Notes: generated by a model not told the origin, from the sequence alone. DNA of 7,677 nt from Desulfuromonadales bacterium (GCA_030640215.1 DAOWJU010000013.1:1-7677), one strand, 5' to 3'; shown: positions 1-7,394, numbered from the stretch's first letter. Made by a program: numbers and translations.

Positions 1-1101
1 GACACCTTCTTTGGCCTGACCGGTCGTGGTGTTGTCAAATCGGTTCTAGGGGAGGATATCACCCCCGAAGATCTTGGCGGCCCCAAGGTCCATTGTGCAT
101 CGGGCGTTACTGACCTGACTGTAGCCGACGAGACCGCAGCGCTGCGCACAGCAGTGCGTCTGATCAGCTACCTGCCAGACAATAACTTCAGCATGGCACC
201 TTTCCAGGAGACCAGCGACCCGCTTGATCGCAAAACCTGGGAGATCAACACTCTGTTGAAGAAAGCCTTCAACTCGCCAACCGGTTTCAATACTCCGTTT
301 GATGTCTCAATTATCATCCAGCAGATTTGCGACCACGGCGACTACTTCGAGTTACAGCCTGACCGTTCCCGTGAGGCGATCACCGCTCTCGGCCGCCTCG
401 GTGGCAACGTGGTTGGCTTTGTCGCCAACAACAGCGCTGTGGCCTCTGGTCAGATTGACTGCGACTCGGCGGTCAAGATTGCCCGTTTCGTGCGTTTTTG
501 CAACATCTACAACATTCCACTGATCTTTATGGAAGACACCACCGGCTTCCTGCCGGGGCGTGATCAGGAAGCCCGCGGTATTGTCCAGGCTGGTCGTTCC
601 ATGCTCGACTCGATCATCGATGTGCGTACCCCACGTATCCTCTTGATTCTGCGTAATGCCTATGGTGGTGCTTACGCCTCTTACAATAACTACCCGACTG
701 GTGCCGACCTGGTGCTGGCTCTGCCAACCACCCGTCTGGCAGTTATGGGGCCAGCGGGCAAGGAGTTCGTCTATAAAGGCGAACTGCGTAAGATGCGCGG
801 CTCCATCAAGTCGATGGTTGCTACAGGTACCCAGGAGCGTATCAAGGCAGGGATGGACGGAGTCGATGCCAAGAAAGATGCTGAAGCCGAAGCAGCCGAA
901 TGGCTCAAGTCCCAGGAAGCTGAACTTAATCTGCGTTACGAAAAAGAACTGATGAACCCGAAAGAGGGCCTGGCCCTTGGCTCCATCTCCTCACTGGTTA
1001 TGCCGACTGATTTACGTAAAGTCCTTGGTGAGAATATGAACTTCCTGTTGCGGCACTATCAGCCGTCGTCCTGGCACGATGTCCAGCGTGAGTTTCATTA
1101 A
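1..1101 (+). CDS. Acyl-CoA (probably propionyl-CoA) carboxylase, carboxyltransferase subunit, 5'-truncated
   Basis: The frame is open from base 1 to the TAA at 1099-1101. The visible 366 residues are the C-terminal part of a protein that is usually about 510-520 residues, so roughly 150 are missing. The family transfers CO2 from carboxybiotin to an acyl-CoA in the cytoplasm. Seen: a PccB-like block at the left edge ([12 protein letters not shown], then EDLGGPKVH), then [26 protein letters not shown] with [16 protein letters not shown] and [20 protein letters not shown] is the second oxyanion-hole loop of the crotonase-fold C-terminal half. The residue after YGGAY is Ala (codon 676-678). Streptomyces PccB has Asp there (Asp422), a known acyl-chain specificity position, so propionyl-CoA is likely but not proven. 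The biotin carboxylase partner starts 58 bp downstream with no terminator between, and methylmalonyl-CoA mutase lies nearby. Family assignment is secure; substrate is inferred. Confidence 0.93.
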   Translation, partial: DTFFGLTGRGVVKSVLGEDITPEDLGGPKVHCASGVTDLTVADETAALRTAVRLISYLPDNNFSMAPFQETSDPLDRKTWEINTLLKKAFNSPTGFNTPFDVSIIIQQICDHGDYFELQPDRSREAITALGRLGGNVVGFVANNSAVASGQIDCDSAVKIARFVRFCNIYNIPLIFMEDTTGFLPGRDQEARGIVQAGRSMLDSIIDVRTPRILLILRNAYGGAYASYNNYPTGADLVLALPTTRLAVMGPAGKEFVYKGELRKMRGSIKSMVATGTQERIKAGMDGVDAKKDAEAEAAEWLKSQEAELNLRYEKELMNPKEGLALGSISSLVMPTDLRKVLGENMNFLLRHYQPSSWHDVQREFH

Positions 1102-1147
1102 TAACCAGGGTTTTTACAGCATCTTAAGTGAATCAAAATTTCGATTT

Positions 1148-1151
1148 GGAG
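1148..1151 (+). promoter_or_regulatory. Ribosome binding site (GGAG) that fixes the biotin carboxylase start
   Basis: GGAG lies 8 nt before the ATG at 1160. The same frame also has an ATG at 1079, inside the carboxyltransferase gene. That ATG has no Shine-Dalgarno sequence, and the 27 residues it would add look like translated intergenic DNA. The start at 1160 is therefore preferred. Confidence 0.75.
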
Positions 1152-1159
1152 ATAAAGCA

Positions 1160-4033
1160 ATGGCACAGACTAATTACTATACAAACAATCCACTGATCCA
1201 CAGAGATCGTTGCTTGAGCCAGTCCGATTCAGAGTGGGTTCGTTCCTTCTCTTGTGAAGATCTCAAGCCGCTGATCGTTTGTCGCGGTCCGATCCGCCTC
1301 GAAGCGATGACCGTTTACGAAGAGATGGGCATGGACCATTACGGGATTCTTCTTTCTGAGAAGGATTCGATCGTCTACCCCAACGCCCTGTCGCCGGAAC
1401 TGCGCATGCTGACCGACAATAGTCGCGTCCACCGGGTGCCAGATTATACCGGGGCCTCCAAGGAAGAGCGTCTTGAGCGGATCGGTCAGATTGTCCAGAT
1501 CGCCAAGGATAATGGTTACGATGCAATCTTTGCCGGCTATGGCTTTATGGCGGAAGACGACGAGTTCGTCGCTGCGATTGAGGATGCCGGGCTGAACTTC
1601 ATTGGCCCCTGCGCAGCTACCCAACGCGGTGCCGGTAAAAAGGACGAAGCGAAGCGAACTGCTCTGAGCGTGGATGTCTCAGTTACCCCGGGGATTGATA
1701 ATGTTACCGCTCGCACCCTGATCACCAAGCACCCCAGCAGCAAAGCTTTGCTGGCAGTCGTCAAGGCGGAAGGGCTCAAGTGCGACAAGAAAATTCTCAA
1801 CGATAAAAATCTGGCGATAGAGATTCTGGCCGATCATATCCTGATGGCGTCTTACGCAAAAGGCATTGATCTGTTCTCCATCGAGGAACTCTGTGCCCAG
1901 GTTGAAAAAGAATGTGTGGGGATGTTCAAGAGTTATCCCGGTGCCAGAATTCGCCTTAAAGTGATCGGTGGCGGTGGTGGTAAGGGCCAACGGATTCTTG
2001 GAGGGTCACTATTGACCAAAAAGAACGTCTCCGATGCCGACATCAAGAAGGCTGCAACTGTCGCACCGGAACTGGTTCGTGAAGTTCTGCTTGAAGTGAA
2101 AGCCAATGGTGTTGGTGACAACAAGAACGTGCTGGTCGAACTTAATATCGAGCAGACCCGTCACAACGAGATTCAGTTGCTTGGTAACGGCGAGTGGACT
2201 ATTGCTCTCGGTGGTCGTGACTGCTCCCTGCAGATGCATGAGCAGAAATTGCTTGAAATTTCAGTCACCCAGGAAGCCTTGACCGATGAGATCAAAAAAG
2301 CCAAAAAAGCTGGCCAGAAAGCTCAGGCCAAGGCGCTTGAAAGTGATCTGACGGTCCTTAAGAAGATGGAAGAGGAGTCGGAGCGGTTCGGTATTGCCGT
2401 CGGACTCGATTCAGCATCAACATTCGAATGCATCGTCGATGGTGCCCGCCACTACTTCATGGAAGTTAACACTCGTATCCAGGTCGAGCACCGGGTCACA
2501 GAACTAGTTTACAATCTCAAGTTCACTAATCCGAAGAACAAGAAAGAGTTCTTTATTGTCGAGTCGCTGGTCGAAGCGATGGCTCTCCTGGCCCGGCACA
2601 AGAAGCGTCTGCCGCGTCCGGAACGTCAACAGCGTTTTGGCGCCGCTGCCGAAGCTCGTCTCAATGCGACTGATTGCTCGCTGTCGCCGAGTGCCGGTGG
2701 TGTGATCCGCTATTGGTCAAAGCCGATTGAAGGTGAGATTCGTGACGATCAGGGTATCTGCATGGTCAACCCGGATACCAGCCAGTTTATGCGTTACACG
2801 GTGGCCGGTGCCTACGATTCCAATATCGCACTGCTGCTGACTCAGGGCGAAAATCGTCTTGCCAGTTACCAGCATCTTGCCAAGGTTTTGAGCAGCACTG
2901 TGCTGCGTGGTACTGATCTGGCCACCAATCTGAGCTTTCATTACGGTCTGGTTAACTGGTTCCTCGGCCAAAACGTTATGGCCAAGCCGACCACGCGCTT
3001 TGTGGTGCCTTACCTGACCTTGGTTGGTAAGCTCAAGGAAGAGTCCAGCAAGCTGGATGTTGTTGTTGCTTTTATGGCCACGAAGAAACATTACGGCAAG
3101 CTCTATGGAGATGATCCAGAGATCAGGAAAGCGATTTCTGAAACTCTTGACCGCAAAGGGACGCTACTGACCCGGCCTATGGAAAAACTGCTGGCTGATC
3201 CGCACATGCTGTCCGGCTGGTTGAGTGTCAACCGCAAAAACTTCAAACATGAGGGCGGCAAGCTGGTCTGGTTGCGTAACCCTCTGGTTATTCTCGAAGA
3301 AACCTATGAGTACCTGAATATGACATGGCGTGAGGCTGCTCCTGCGGCGGAGGTGATCTGGACCCATGATCGCGATCTTCTGCAGAATGCGCTGGCATTT
3401 TATGCGGAGTTACGTGAGAAGTTTGGTCTGCAGAAAGAAGAATTCATCAAGCTTAATGACATCCTCAGCAACGCTAAGCCACAGGGCGGATTTGATGCTG
3501 AAACCTGGGCAAGCATCCAGGCGTCTCACCTTGGTTATGAAGTTGGTAACGAGCTTTTCGGTCTGCTTTTCCTGATTGCTGAAAAGACAGATTTCTACGA
3601 CTTCAAAGTAGAGGATGATCTCGAGGTAACGATTCCCGATTACCTCAATGATCCTGACTTGCAAGCAGCCATGAAGAAGATTCTGGTGCCGCCACCAGCA
3701 ACCAAGGCTGATGAAATTGTCACTCCAGGGGGCGGTATGTACTATGCGCAGGAAGCTCCCGGTATGCCGCAATTTGCGACCGAAGGCATGCATTTCGAAA
3801 AGGGCCAGCCGCTCTTTATTCTCGAAGTCATGAAAATGTTCAACAAGGTTCCTGCGCCTTTCGCTGGAACCATTGACAAGATTCTCATCGAAGGTGGTGA
3901 TGGCGTCATCGTCCAGAAGGGACAACCAATCTTCAAGGTCACCCCTGACGAGAAATTTGTTGAAGTTGATCCGAAGGAGATTGAGCGTGAGAAGCGGGCG
4001 ACAACAACAGAGTATCTGAATGCTGTCCTCTGA
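1160..4033 (+). CDS. Divergent biotin carboxylase / biotin carboxyl carrier fusion (acyl-CoA carboxylase alpha subunit)
   Basis: A 957-residue cytoplasmic subunit that carboxylates its own biotin with ATP and bicarbonate. By-eye alignment to E. coli AccC puts the N-domain at about 37-178 (CRGPIR, GYGFMAED, GKKDEAK with K161 as K116). The ATP-grasp and C-domain run to about 600: K267 (K159), glycine loop 270-276, H335 (H209), Q358, K363 (K238), E423 (E276), then MEVNTRIQVEH with E435, N437, R439 (E288, N290, R292), and R500 (R338). The biotinyl domain is about 854-930, with K892 in EVMKM as the biotin site. Oddities: about 63 extra residues at 179-266, a charged helical insert at 375-408, Glu48 where AccC has Arg16, and Glu361 at the H236 position with a His one residue earlier. 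Residues 600-850 match no domain I recognise. It probably pairs with the upstream carboxyltransferase. The core catalytic set is intact, so an active enzyme is likely. Confidence 0.92.
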   Translation: MAQTNYYTNNPLIHRDRCLSQSDSEWVRSFSCEDLKPLIVCRGPIRLEAMTVYEEMGMDHYGILLSEKDSIVYPNALSPELRMLTDNSRVHRVPDYTGASKEERLERIGQIVQIAKDNGYDAIFAGYGFMAEDDEFVAAIEDAGLNFIGPCAATQRGAGKKDEAKRTALSVDVSVTPGIDNVTARTLITKHPSSKALLAVVKAEGLKCDKKILNDKNLAIEILADHILMASYAKGIDLFSIEELCAQVEKECVGMFKSYPGARIRLKVIGGGGGKGQRILGGSLLTKKNVSDADIKKAATVAPELVREVLLEVKANGVGDNKNVLVELNIEQTRHNEIQLLGNGEWTIALGGRDCSLQMHEQKLLEISVTQEALTDEIKKAKKAGQKAQAKALESDLTVLKKMEEESERFGIAVGLDSASTFECIVDGARHYFMEVNTRIQVEHRVTELVYNLKFTNPKNKKEFFIVESLVEAMALLARHKKRLPRPERQQRFGAAAEARLNATDCSLSPSAGGVIRYWSKPIEGEIRDDQGICMVNPDTSQFMRYTVAGAYDSNIALLLTQGENRLASYQHLAKVLSSTVLRGTDLATNLSFHYGLVNWFLGQNVMAKPTTRFVVPYLTLVGKLKEESSKLDVVVAFMATKKHYGKLYGDDPEIRKAISETLDRKGTLLTRPMEKLLADPHMLSGWLSVNRKNFKHEGGKLVWLRNPLVILEETYEYLNMTWREAAPAAEVIWTHDRDLLQNALAFYAELREKFGLQKEEFIKLNDILSNAKPQGGFDAETWASIQASHLGYEVGNELFGLLFLIAEKTDFYDFKVEDDLEVTIPDYLNDPDLQAAMKKILVPPPATKADEIVTPGGGMYYAQEAPGMPQFATEGMHFEKGQPLFILEVMKMFNKVPAPFAGTIDKILIEGGDGVIVQKGQPIFKVTPDEKFVEVDPKEIEREKRATTTEYLNAVL

Positions 4034-4074
4034 TCCTGGTTCTCGGTAGAGAAACAATATTAGAAAGTAAGGTG

Positions 4075-4113
4075 CTGCGGCCCATCTGAAGTCAGGTGGG
4101 CCGCAGTTTTTTT
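4075..4113 (+). terminator. Rho-independent terminator after the carboxylase operon
   Basis: CTGCGGCCCATCTG (4075-4088) pairs with the strand at 4093-4106, giving 14 bp including one G-T pair and an AAGT loop. Seven T follow directly (4107-4113). It lies 42 bp after the biotin carboxylase stop. It should end the carboxylase transcript and isolate it from the regulator promoter. Confidence 0.93.
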
Positions 4114-4125
4114 CTGCCAGTCAAA

Positions 4126-4200
4126 AATCCCCCTCAATCCCCCTTTGGGAAAGGGGGAGGCAAGAGCTCCCCTCTTTGCAAAGGGGGGCGAGGGGGGATT
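4126..4200. repeat. C-run/G-run palindromic intergenic repeat (MITE/REP-like)
   Basis: The outer arms are imperfect inverted repeats: AATCCCCCTCAATCCCCC on the left (about 4126-4143) and its approximate complement ending in GGGGGGATT on the right (about 4183-4200). Two inner hairpins are visible: CCCCCTTT/AAAGGGGG with a GGG loop (4139-4157), and a CCCC..CTTTGCAAAG..GGGG stem around 4169-4188. From memory, elements of this style are scattered in many bacterial genomes; the copy number here cannot be judged from one window. The ORF that reads through it is rejected as a gene. No transposase is nearby, so any mobility would have been in trans. Confidence 0.75.
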
Positions 4201-4271
4201 CAGGGATGTGATTGCAGCCATCTACTGAAACGTCCTACTTTGGCGTTTAATATAGATAAATGTTTTTTACC

Positions 4272-4292
4272 GTCAATAAATATTTTATTGAC
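4272..4292. promoter_or_regulatory. Candidate operator: perfect 9-bp inverted repeat over the -35 box
   Basis: GTCAATAAA (4272-4280), spacer TAT, then TTTATTGAC (4284-4292) form a perfect dyad of 21 bp. The right arm contains all but the last base of the -35 hexamer TTGACA (4288-4293). Dimeric XRE-family repressors commonly bind dyads of this size. The position, about 70 bp before the XRE-cupin start codon, fits autorepression. The symmetry and position are seen; the binding protein is inferred. No second full copy is visible before the mutase gene. Confidence 0.6.
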
Positions 4293-4317
4293 AACTATGT
4301 CTTTTATCGGTTATATC
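4288..4317 (+). promoter_or_regulatory. Sigma-70-type promoter of the regulator gene
   Basis: The -35 is a perfect TTGACA (4288-4293). The best -10 is TATATC (4312-4317, 18 bp spacing, 4 of 6 matches); TTATAT one base earlier gives 17 bp. The start point would be near 4324, leaving a leader of about 40 nt before the GTG at 4364. The surrounding 4240-4350 is clearly AT-richer than the coding DNA. In 4204-4245, between the repeat and this promoter, I see nothing else. Confidence 0.65.
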
Positions 4318-4350
4318 CTAAAGATTCTAAAACCCTATTTTATTCTCGCT

Positions 4351-4357
4351 GGGAAGG
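4351..4357 (+). promoter_or_regulatory. Ribosome binding site (GGGAAGG) supporting a GTG start
   Basis: GGGAAGG ends 6 nt before the GTG at 4364. The reading frame from this GTG begins directly with a typical XRE N-terminus (IGSKIKELRKARKLT), so GTG is the probable start codon. Confidence 0.7.
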
Positions 4358-4363
4358 TTTTTT

Positions 4364-4924
4364 GTGGAATACAATATTGGCTCAAAAATCAAGGAATTGC
4401 GCAAAGCCCGTAAGCTGACTTTACAAGCTGTGGCTCGTGAAACGGGTTTCTCGCCTGCATTGATCTCCCAAATTGAAAATAATAATGTCTCCCCACCGAT
4501 AGCGACTCTCTCTAAAATCGCCCGTTTCTTTGATGTCAAGATCGGTATGTTTTTTGAGGAAGAGGAAATCGATTGCAAGTACGAGGTGGTCAGAAAAGCT
4601 GATCGTCGGGAAGTCAGTCGGGTGATCTCGGTGGCCGGGACCGGTCATGGCTATACTTATGAAGCGCTCTCGTTCCGCAAGCGCAACAAAAAGATGGAGC
4701 CGTTTGTGGTGACGGTTGCCAGCCGTCCTGAAGAAGAAACCCTCTATAATCATGACGGTGAAGAGTTCCTGCTGATTCTTAAAGGCAAGGCGGAGGTCAT
4801 TCTCGAAGAAGATCGTATTATTCTGGAAGAAGGTGACGCTGTTTACTTTGATGCAACCCTCAGACACCGTCTGCTTGCTTGTGATGAAGGTGAAGTTCAG
4901 GCCCTGGCGATTGTGACCCGATAG
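4364..4924 (+). CDS. XRE-family helix-turn-helix transcriptional regulator with C-terminal cupin domain
   Basis: A 186-residue cytoplasmic DNA-binding protein of the usual size for XRE-cupin regulators. Residues 5-62 form the helix-turn-helix domain: IKELRKARKLTLQAVARETG, then the recognition helix SPALISQIENN and the closing helix ATLSKIARFFDV. Residues about 105-186 form a small cupin barrel. Its first motif is NHDGEEFLLILKG (H130, E133/E134, G141) and its second is GDAVYFDATLRH (G157, H168), the Asp-containing form common in this class. Cupin domains in such regulators bind small metabolites; the ligand here is unknown. It has its own promoter and dyad, lies downstream of the carboxylase terminator and 173 bp upstream of the mutase. 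It may control the mutase, the carboxylase or both, possibly in response to a propionate-derived metabolite, but that role rests only on position. Confidence 0.9.
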   Translation: MEYNIGSKIKELRKARKLTLQAVARETGFSPALISQIENNNVSPPIATLSKIARFFDVKIGMFFEEEEIDCKYEVVRKADRREVSRVISVAGTGHGYTYEALSFRKRNKKMEPFVVTVASRPEEETLYNHDGEEFLLILKGKAEVILEEDRIILEEGDAVYFDATLRHRLLACDEGEVQALAIVTR

Positions 4925-4978
4925 AAGAGTACCGAAGGCTGCTGGTCTATACCCACTACAAGATATTTTTACCATAAG

Positions 4979-5056
4979 CTGTCATCCCCGAATGATTCTG
5001 TCGGGGATCCATGGTTTTAAAGTCTGGATTCCCGATTACACCCTCGGGAATGACAG
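4979..5056. repeat. Palindromic intergenic repeat (ATCCCCGA / ATTCCCGA type)
   Basis: The outer arms are CTGTCAT (4979-4985) and ATGACAG (5050-5056). Inside are a hairpin ATCCCCGA/TCGGGGAT (4984-4991, 5001-5008), a central ATCCA/TGGAT pair (5007-5011, 5025-5029) and a hairpin ATTCCCGA/TCGGGAAT (5028-5035, 5044-5051). The whole 78 bp can therefore fold as a cloverleaf. TTTTT follows at 5057-5061, so the + strand RNA could act as a weak terminator or attenuator between the regulator and the mutase. It resembles widespread small repeats built on GTCATTCCCGA arms. It is unrelated in sequence to the repeat at 4126-4200. Confidence 0.8.
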
Positions 5057-5097
5057 TTTTTCCATGGTGACGAATAGCTTAAAAAAGGATTGAAATA

Positions 5098-7242
5098 ATG
5101 AGCTGTTTCGAAAAGAAAACTTTGGCCGATTGGGAAGCCCAGGCAAAAAAAGAGAAAAAGAGTGACGACCTCTCCAACTTTAAGTGGGAGACTGCGGAAG
5201 GGATTGATGTCAAGCCGCTCTACACTGCTGCAGACCTCGAAAATCTGGAAACGGTTGATTCTTTACCTGGCATGGCTCCCTTTACGCGTGGACCAATGGC
5301 GACCATGTATGCCGGTCGGCCCTGGACCGTACGTCAGTATGCTGGTTTTTCAACTGCGGAAGAATCGAACGCTTTCTACAAACGTAATCTTGCCGCTGGC
5401 CAGCAGGGATTATCAGTCGCCTTCGACCTGGCGACTCATCGCGGTTACGATTCGGATCATCCCCGTGTGGTTGGCGATGTCGGTAAAGCCGGTGTAGCGA
5501 TCGACTCGGTTGAGGATATGAAAATCCTCTTTGGTGACATTCCACTCGATAAGGTCTCGGTGTCGATGACTATGAACGGAGCTGTCTTGCCGATCATGGC
5601 CAACTATATCGTCGCAGCCGAAGAGCAGGGCGTCTCCCCTGAGCAGTTGGCAGGTACTATTCAGAACGACATTCTCAAAGAGTTCATGGTCCGCAATACT
5701 TACATTTATCCGCCAGCACCGTCGATGCGGATCATTGCCGACATTATTGAGTACACCAGCAACTACATGCCGCGCTTCAACTCCATTTCGATCTCCGGCT
5801 ATCATATCCAGGAGGCCGGGGCTAACAACGCTCTGGAGCTGGCATTCACCCTGGCCGATGGTCTTGAATATGTGAAAACCGCCATCGACAAGGGTCTTGA
5901 TGTCGATGTTTTTGCGCCACGACTCTCTTTCTTTTTTGCTATCGGCATGAACTTCTTCATGGAAGCCGCCAAATTGCGCGCTGCCCGTTATCTCTGGTCG
6001 CATCTGATGAAGCGTTACGAACCGAAAAACCCCAAGTCGCTGATGTTACGTACCCATTGCCAGACATCCGGCTGGAGTCTTACCGAGCAGGATCCTTACA
6101 ACAACGTCGTGCGCACGACTCTCGAAGCTCTGGCTGCGGTGCTGGGTGGAACCCAGTCGCTGCACACCAATGCGCTGGATGAAGCAATCGCTCTGCCGAC
6201 TGATCATTCTGCAAGGATTGCCCGGAATACCCAATTGATCATCCAGGAAGAATCGGGTGTCACCAATGTTGTCGATCCACTGGCTGGTTCATATTATGTT
6301 GAAAGCCTGACTGCTTCGTTGATTTCAGAGGCTCAGAAGATTCTTGATGAGATCGAAGAGCTGGGCGGTATGACCAAGGCGATCGAGTCCGGTATGCCGA
6401 AATTGCGCATTGAGGAGTCTGCTGCCAAGAAGCAGGCTTCCATCGACAGTGGCCGCGAAGTCATCGTCGGCGTCAATAAGTATCAACTTGCTGAAGAAGA
6501 TGAGATCGAAGTCCTCGATGTCGATAATACCGCCGTGCGCAAGTCGCAGATTGCCCGTCTTGAAAAAATGCGCGATGAACGTGACGAAGCGGCTTGCCAG
6601 AAGGCCCTTGCAGCAATTACTGCCGCGTGTGAAAATGGCTCGGGCAACCTGCTCGGCCTCTCTGTCGATGCTGCCCGTTTAAGGGCGAGCGTTGGCGAGA
6701 TTTCCGATGCGATGGAAAAAGTATTTGGCCGCCACAAGGCGGAGATCAGACTGGTTTCAGGAGCCTACGGAGTCGTGGTAAGTAACGACGATAATTTTTC
6801 TGCACTGCAAAAGCGGATCGACGCATTCTCTGATAAAGAAGGCCGTCGGCCACGTATCCTGATCGCCAAGATGGGCCAGGACGGCCATGATCGTGGCGCT
6901 AAGGTGGTGGCAACCGCTTATGCTGACGCCGGTTTTGATGTTGATGTCGGCCCGCTCTTCCAGACCCCCGAAGAAGCTGCCAAAATGGCGGTGGAAAACG
7001 ATGTCCACGTGGTCGGAGTCTCAAGTCTGGCCGCCGGGCACAAAACTCTCGTGCCGCAGCTCGCTGCCGAGTTGAAGCAGCTCGGCGCTGAGGATATCGC
7101 CATTGTTTGTGGTGGGGTCATCCCCCGCCAGGATTATGACGAACTGCTGGCCGCTGGTGCCGCCAAGATCTTCGGGCCAGGCACGCCAATTGTTACCTCG
7201 GCCAACCAGACGCTTGACGCAATTGAGGAAAAGCAGAAATAA
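5098..7242 (+). CDS. mcmA: Methylmalonyl-CoA mutase, adenosylcobalamin-dependent, single-chain form
   Basis: The 714-residue enzyme interconverts (R)-methylmalonyl-CoA and succinyl-CoA by a radical mechanism in the cytoplasm. Residues about 35-535 are the catalytic TIM barrel, with [60 protein letters not shown] and [15 protein letters not shown]. Tyr81, Arg199 and His236 align with Propionibacterium Tyr89, Arg207 and His244. The Tyr/Arg pair marks methylmalonyl-CoA rather than isobutyryl-CoA mutase, which has Phe/Gln. Residues about 583-710 are the B12 domain, with [10 protein letters not shown] (His597 is the lower axial ligand), GVSSL (640-644) and CGGVIP. The length matches homodimeric or large-chain mutases, and no small-subunit gene precedes it. 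AAGGA (5085-5089) lies 8 nt before the ATG. It is followed by meaB. Nothing in the sequence suggests damage. Confidence 0.98.
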   Translation: MSCFEKKTLADWEAQAKKEKKSDDLSNFKWETAEGIDVKPLYTAADLENLETVDSLPGMAPFTRGPMATMYAGRPWTVRQYAGFSTAEESNAFYKRNLAAGQQGLSVAFDLATHRGYDSDHPRVVGDVGKAGVAIDSVEDMKILFGDIPLDKVSVSMTMNGAVLPIMANYIVAAEEQGVSPEQLAGTIQNDILKEFMVRNTYIYPPAPSMRIIADIIEYTSNYMPRFNSISISGYHIQEAGANNALELAFTLADGLEYVKTAIDKGLDVDVFAPRLSFFFAIGMNFFMEAAKLRAARYLWSHLMKRYEPKNPKSLMLRTHCQTSGWSLTEQDPYNNVVRTTLEALAAVLGGTQSLHTNALDEAIALPTDHSARIARNTQLIIQEESGVTNVVDPLAGSYYVESLTASLISEAQKILDEIEELGGMTKAIESGMPKLRIEESAAKKQASIDSGREVIVGVNKYQLAEEDEIEVLDVDNTAVRKSQIARLEKMRDERDEAACQKALAAITAACENGSGNLLGLSVDAARLRASVGEISDAMEKVFGRHKAEIRLVSGAYGVVVSNDDNFSALQKRIDAFSDKEGRRPRILIAKMGQDGHDRGAKVVATAYADAGFDVDVGPLFQTPEEAAKMAVENDVHVVGVSSLAAGHKTLVPQLAAELKQLGAEDIAIVCGGVIPRQDYDELLAAGAAKIFGPGTPIVTSANQTLDAIEEKQK

Positions 7243-7266
7243 TTTTGTGAAAGTTTGACGGCCTAT

Positions 7267-7394
7267 TTTAACGTAAAGGCGCAACACAAAGGCGCAAAGT
7301 GATCAATAAAGACGCAAAGAGAGACCTTCCTGTTCTTCTTTGCGTCTTGCTTTTGCACTCTGCGTCTTGAGCGAACGAGTGAGCGGGCGTTAAA
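7267..7394. repeat. Palindromic repeat built from AAAGRCGCAA units, between mutase and meaB
   Basis: The outer arms TTTAACG (7267-7273) and CGTTAAA (7388-7394) are exact inverted repeats. The left half has three direct copies of AAAGRCGCAA (starting 7275, 7288, 7308). The right half has TGCGTCTTG twice, exactly 20 bp apart (7341, 7361). The core is a perfect 12-bp stem, AAGACGCAAAGA (7309-7320) with its complement at 7337-7348, and a 16-nt loop. Families with GGCGCAAAGACGCAAAG arms are, from memory, common in intergenic DNA of many bacteria. It fills nearly all of the 162-bp gap and carries no T-run, so it is not a standard terminator. Confidence 0.78.

Noticed and set aside
1079..1159. Upstream in-frame ATG extending the biotin carboxylase by 27 residues
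   Set aside because: It has no ribosome binding site, overlaps the carboxyltransferase end, and the ATG at 1160 has GGAG at ideal spacing.
3410..4057. - strand ORF of 215 codons opposite the biotin carboxylase 3' end
   Set aside because: It lies wholly opposite a well-supported gene, has no recognisable domain, and overlaps the catalytic biotinyl region. It is a shadow frame.
4123..4203. CRISPR or tandem-repeat array
   Set aside because: There are no regularly spaced direct repeats with unique spacers; the structure is inverted arms with nested hairpins.
4096..4413. + strand ORF of 105 codons between the carboxylase operon and the regulator
   Set aside because: It starts inside the terminator stem, translates the C-run/G-run repeat into low-complexity PPQSPFGKGGG-type sequence, and overlaps the regulator start in another frame. 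This is a repeat artefact.
4421..4975. - strand ORF of 184 codons opposite the regulator
   Set aside because: The + strand frame encodes a clear XRE-cupin protein with a promoter and ribosome binding site; the antisense frame shows no family features.
5050..5078. Possible mutase promoter ATGACA (5050-5055), 17 bp, AATAGC (5073-5078)
   Set aside because: The -10 matches only 3 of 6, and the start point would fall at about 5085, on the ribosome binding site itself, leaving almost no leader.
7275..7369. CRISPR-like array from the repeated AAAGRCGCAA and TGCGTCTTG units
   Set aside because: The units are about 10 bp, irregularly spaced on the left side and inverted on the right side, which fits a palindromic repeat rather than an array.
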